A DNA stretch of 64,000 bases from Flavobacteriales bacterium (lineage in GTDB: Bacteria > Bacteroidota > Bacteroidia > Flavobacteriales > Weeksellaceae), in contig PDSY01000017.1 of the NCBI GenBank assembly GCA_002747105.1, forward strand, positions 1 to 64,000, in the 5' to 3' direction. Numbering within the stretch: position 1 is the first letter of the stretch; every line of letters begins with the position of its first letter. The translations under genes were made by a program, and so were the position numbers. The notes under the pieces were generated by a model. That model ran no database searches, was not told the DNA's origin, and saw only the letters and a program-made list of their open reading frames with translations. Shown piece by piece: positions 60,546 through 64,000 of the stretch.

Positions 60546-62048
60546 TTAATTTTTATTTACCAAAATATTAGGGAAATAGATATCGGATAGATTCTCGAAC
60601 TCATCTCCACGCATAAACATAGAAGCATCTATATCATCGTAAGATGCTCTACCTGCGGCAGCAATAAGTTCGTTACAATTATGTAAAGTATTTTTATGGA
60701 AATGATAAACCCTTTCCGTTTTATCATCTACATCTAAACCTTTGATGAGTTTTTTATCCTGTGTTGCTACTCCCGTAGGACAAGCGTTATTATTACATCT
60801 CAATGCTTGAATACAACCCAAAGAGAACATAAATCCTCTCGCATTATTACATAAATCTGCACCCATGGCAATGGCTCTCAAAATATCCAAAGCCGTAAGC
60901 ACTTTTCCACTGGCAATAATTCTTATTTTATCTCTTACGCCATATTCTTTCAAAGTGGTATTCACGAAAATCAAAGCGGGTTCAAGAGGCATTCCTACCC
61001 CATCAGAAAACTCTGGCGGAGCCGCTCCTGTTCCTCCTTCGGCTCCATCTACTGTAATAAAATCAGGATAAATATTCATTTCATTCATCTTCTGACAAAC
61101 CTCTTTGAACTCCTCAGTATCCCCAATACATAGCTTAAATCCAACAGGCTTTCCATTAGATAACTCCCTTAGTTGCTGAATAAACTTCAACAAGCCCTCA
61201 GCGTCAGAAAATGCAGAATGAGAAGGTGGCGACAATACAGTAATACCTGGTTTTACATGTCTAATTTTTGCAATTTCTTCGGTATTTTTAATTCCAGGAA
61301 GCACACCTCCATGTCCAGGTTTTGCCCCTTGAGAAAGTTTTAATTCTATCATTTTAACCACAGGAAGATTGGCATATTTTTCAAATAATTCAGGGTTGAA
61401 ATTTCCTTCATCATCTCGACAACCGAAATAACCTGTTCCCACTTGCCAACACAAATCTCCTCCCTGCTGGTGATAAGGAGAAACTCCTCCCTCTCCTGTA
61501 TTATGATAAAAATTTCCTTTTTTAGCTCCTCTGTTTAGAGCAATCTGAGCCCTATCACTTAACGAACCGAAACTCATTGCTGAGATATTAAACCTTGATG
61601 CACTATAAGGCTGAGAACATTGTTCGTTTCCGACCATTACTCTTGGTAATTCGTGGCTTGGTTTTTTAGCATAAATAGAGTGCTTTATCCCTTCGTATTT
61701 TCGATGGTTAATTTCTAATTGTGTACCAAAAGCTACGGTATCACTTACATTTTTAGCTCTTCTATACGCCGCTGATCTTTGGTTCCTTGGAAAAGGTTTC
61801 CCATCGGTTTCTCTTTCGATAAAATACTGTTGCATCTCAGGAGAAATACTCTCGAAAAAATACCTAAAATAACCTAATACAGGGAAGTTTCTTAAAATCG
61901 CATGTTTGGTTTGGATTGCATTGTAAATACCAATGATATAGATAATTGTAAGCACAATTGAAATCGTATAGTGCATATTGAAAAATAGTGTCAAACTCCA
62001 TGCACCCAATAAGACAATGGCTCCAAATACTAAAAATTGTTTTCTCAT
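60546..62048 (-). CDS. FMN-binding glutamate synthase family protein
   Basis: NISAMSFGSLSDRAQIALNRGAKKGNFYHNTGEGGVSPYH, VDGAEGGTGAAPPEFSD, CNNNACPTGVATQ. Confidence 0.95.
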   Translation of the reverse strand: MRKQFLVFGAIVLLGAWSLTLFFNMHYTISIVLTIIYIIGIYNAIQTKHAILRNFPVLGYFRYFFESISPEMQQYFIERETDGKPFPRNQRSAAYRRAKNVSDTVAFGTQLEINHRKYEGIKHSIYAKKPSHELPRVMVGNEQCSQPYSASRFNISAMSFGSLSDRAQIALNRGAKKGNFYHNTGEGGVSPYHQQGGDLCWQVGTGYFGCRDDEGNFNPELFEKYANLPVVKMIELKLSQGAKPGHGGVLPGIKNTEEIAKIRHVKPGITVLSPPSHSAFSDAEGLLKFIQQLRELSNGKPVGFKLCIGDTEEFKEVCQKMNEMNIYPDFITVDGAEGGTGAAPPEFSDGVGMPLEPALIFVNTTLKEYGVRDKIRIIASGKVLTALDILRAIAMGADLCNNARGFMFSLGCIQALRCNNNACPTGVATQDKKLIKGLDVDDKTERVYHFHKNTLHNCNELIAAAGRASYDDIDASMFMRGDEFENLSDIYFPNILVNKN

Positions 62049-62069
62049 AATTATAATTTTGTGTTTTAT

Positions 62070-63407
62070 TTAAACTTTGGCTAAAAAATCTTCAAATGAA
62101 TATTCTACATTCACGATACCATCTGCATCGATATTTTTTAGTTTTAAAAATTCTATTTTATTAACGGAACTAATGTCATAAGGTTTTTTCACTCGGATAT
62201 AATTTTCCGTAAAACCGTACATCATTCCTTTTCTGTTATCGTGTTCCCAAAGTACAGGAAAACTTTTCCCTATCTGCTCTTGATAAAATGCCATTTTTTT
62301 CTTTTCGGACAAAATTCTGAGCATTTTATTTCTTCTTTTTCGTTCAGGAATAGGTACTACTCCTTCCATTTTTTCAGCCTCGGTATTTTGCCTTTCCGAA
62401 TATGTAAAAACATGAAGATAAGAAATCGGTAAGTTTTGAAGATAATGATAGGTTTCCATAAACTTCTCCTCTGTTTCCCCTGGGAATCCAACAATCACAT
62501 CTACGCCAATTGCAGCATGAGGTAATACCTCTTTTATTTTGTTAATTCTATTGGTGTATAATTGCGTTAAATAACGGCGTTTCATTTTCTTTAATAAATC
62601 ATCGCTACCCGATTGCAACGGAATATGAAAATGAGGAACAAAACTTTCACTTTCGGAAACCAAAGCTATACTTTCATCTTTTAATAAATTAGGCTCGATA
62701 GAAGAAATCCTAATGCGTTCTATTCCATCTACCTTATTAAGCTCGGTAATTAAATCCAAGAAAGTATGGTCGTGTCTTTTATTTCCAAACTCCCCTTTTC
62801 CGTAATCACCAATATTCACTCCTGTTAAAACAATTTCCTTAATACCTTGACTTGCAATCGCCTTGGCATTGGCAAGTACATTTTCAATCGTGTCGGAACG
62901 AGAAATCCCTCTCGCCAAAGGAATGGTACAATAGGTACATTTGTAATCGCAACCGTCTTGCACTTTTAAGAATGCTCGTGTTCTATCACCAATAGAATAA
63001 CTGCCAATAAACGAGTTAGCATCTTCTATTTCGCACGAATGCACCTCTCCCAAATCATCTGATTTTTCTAAATCGTCAAGGTAACTTAAAATATTAAATT
63101 TCTCTGTCGCCCCCAATACCAAATCTACTCCATTTATTTCGGAAATCTCTTTGGGTTTCAGTTGAGCGTAGCAACCAACAACTACTACCAAACCATCTGG
63201 ATTGGCTTTCATGGCTCTTTTAACATGATATTTACATTCTCTATCGGCATTTTCTGTAACCGAACAAGTGTTGATAATATAGACTTTAGCTTGTTCATCA
63301 AAAGATACTTTTTGATAACCTGCATCCGTCAACTGTCGAGCAATGGTAGAAGTTTCCGCAAAATTTAATTTACATCCTAATGTGTGAAAAGCAGCCGTTC
63401 TGTTCAT
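62070..63407 (-). CDS. mtaB: tRNA (t6A37-C2)-methylthiotransferase MtaB
   Basis: AAFHTLGCKLNFAETSTI, radical-SAM CDYKCTYCTIPLARG. Confidence 0.94.
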   Translation of the reverse strand: MNRTAAFHTLGCKLNFAETSTIARQLTDAGYQKVSFDEQAKVYIINTCSVTENADRECKYHVKRAMKANPDGLVVVVGCYAQLKPKEISEINGVDLVLGATEKFNILSYLDDLEKSDDLGEVHSCEIEDANSFIGSYSIGDRTRAFLKVQDGCDYKCTYCTIPLARGISRSDTIENVLANAKAIASQGIKEIVLTGVNIGDYGKGEFGNKRHDHTFLDLITELNKVDGIERIRISSIEPNLLKDESIALVSESESFVPHFHIPLQSGSDDLLKKMKRRYLTQLYTNRINKIKEVLPHAAIGVDVIVGFPGETEEKFMETYHYLQNLPISYLHVFTYSERQNTEAEKMEGVVPIPERKRRNKMLRILSEKKKMAFYQEQIGKSFPVLWEHDNRKGMMYGFTENYIRVKKPYDISSVNKIEFLKLKNIDADGIVNVEYSFEDFLAKV

Positions 63408-63522
63408 TTAGCATCTATAAATAAGCTGCAAATTTACGGAAAAATAGATTAGATTGTTTATAAACAAAAATCAAAGACATGAAAGCCTTTTTTTCTTATC
63501 TTTGAGGTCAAACTAAATTTCA

Positions 63523-64000
63523 ATGAAGAAAATACTATTTACATTAATGGCAGTAGGACAGATGAGCTGGTCTTTTGCCCAAGAAATCACACTGGACAAA
63601 ATTTATAGTGGCTATTATAGAGGTCAAGGAATTGCGGGAGTTTCTTCCCTTAACGATGGAGAACATTATGCCGTAATAGAAAGAGGTGGTGTAGCAAAAT
63701 ACGATTACAAAACCAACCAAAAAATAGGCATGCTGATACAAGGTGCCGTGTATGATTACACCTTATCCAAAGACGAATCCAAAGCCCTTTTATTAAAAGA
63801 CGCTCGTCAGGTTTATCGTCATTCTTATTTAGGGAAATTTGAGGTTAAAAATTTGAAAACGGGAGATTCCTTTTTATTAAACAACGGAAATTTCGTTCAG
63901 GAGCCTTCCTTTTCGCCCGACGCTACCAAAGTAGCCTTTATCGCTGATAACAATCTTTTTTATCAAGATGTAAAAACCCAAAAAATCACGCAAATCACAA
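63523..64000 (+). CDS. S9 family peptidase / dipeptidyl peptidase IV, N-terminal part (truncated by window edge)
   Basis: MKKILFTLMAVGQMSWSFAQEITLDKIYSGYYRGQGIAGVSSLNDGEHYAV...EPSFSPDATKVAFIADNNLFYQD; open to end of window. Confidence 0.8.
   Translation, partial: MKKILFTLMAVGQMSWSFAQEITLDKIYSGYYRGQGIAGVSSLNDGEHYAVIERGGVAKYDYKTNQKIGMLIQGAVYDYTLSKDESKALLLKDARQVYRHSYLGKFEVKNLKTGDSFLLNNGNFVQEPSFSPDATKVAFIADNNLFYQDVKTQKITQIT

Overview
AT-rich chromosomal window from a Bacteroidetes genome, class Flavobacteriia and probably Weeksellaceae-like. The affiliation is inferred from the LpxC-FabZ fusion, MtaB/RimO, PL-type proteins and TAnnTTTG promoters. Most of the window is housekeeping: hpt-adk-obg, holB, lptC-anmK, lpxD-lpxC/fabZ-lpxA-efp-sucD, rimO, the phoU-pstBACS-porin locus, der, murB, recX, glyA, pyrC, rfbC, mtaB, and the start of a DPP-IV-like peptidase at the right edge. 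No rRNA, tRNA, CRISPR array or intact mobile element was recognised. Main points of interest: (1) dispersed intercistronic elements that begin within a few nt of a stop codon. They consist of short quasi-tandem words followed by the reverse-complement words, so they could form large imperfect RNA hairpins. At least four loci are clear (A-D, F), with related partial ones. Different loci use different word families, but the architecture and the orientation relative to transcription are the same. (2) A probable accessory island (~27.5-34.9 kb) with a MacAB-like efflux operon, a disrupted tolC, a decayed HTH gene and a truncated copy of the phosphate-porin 3' end that lies on the far side of the pst operon from the intact porin. 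(3) A disrupted cation:proton antiporter. (4) A DUF2059-like plus SecD-P1-head-like fusion protein. All family assignments were made by eye from the translations; no database search was run.
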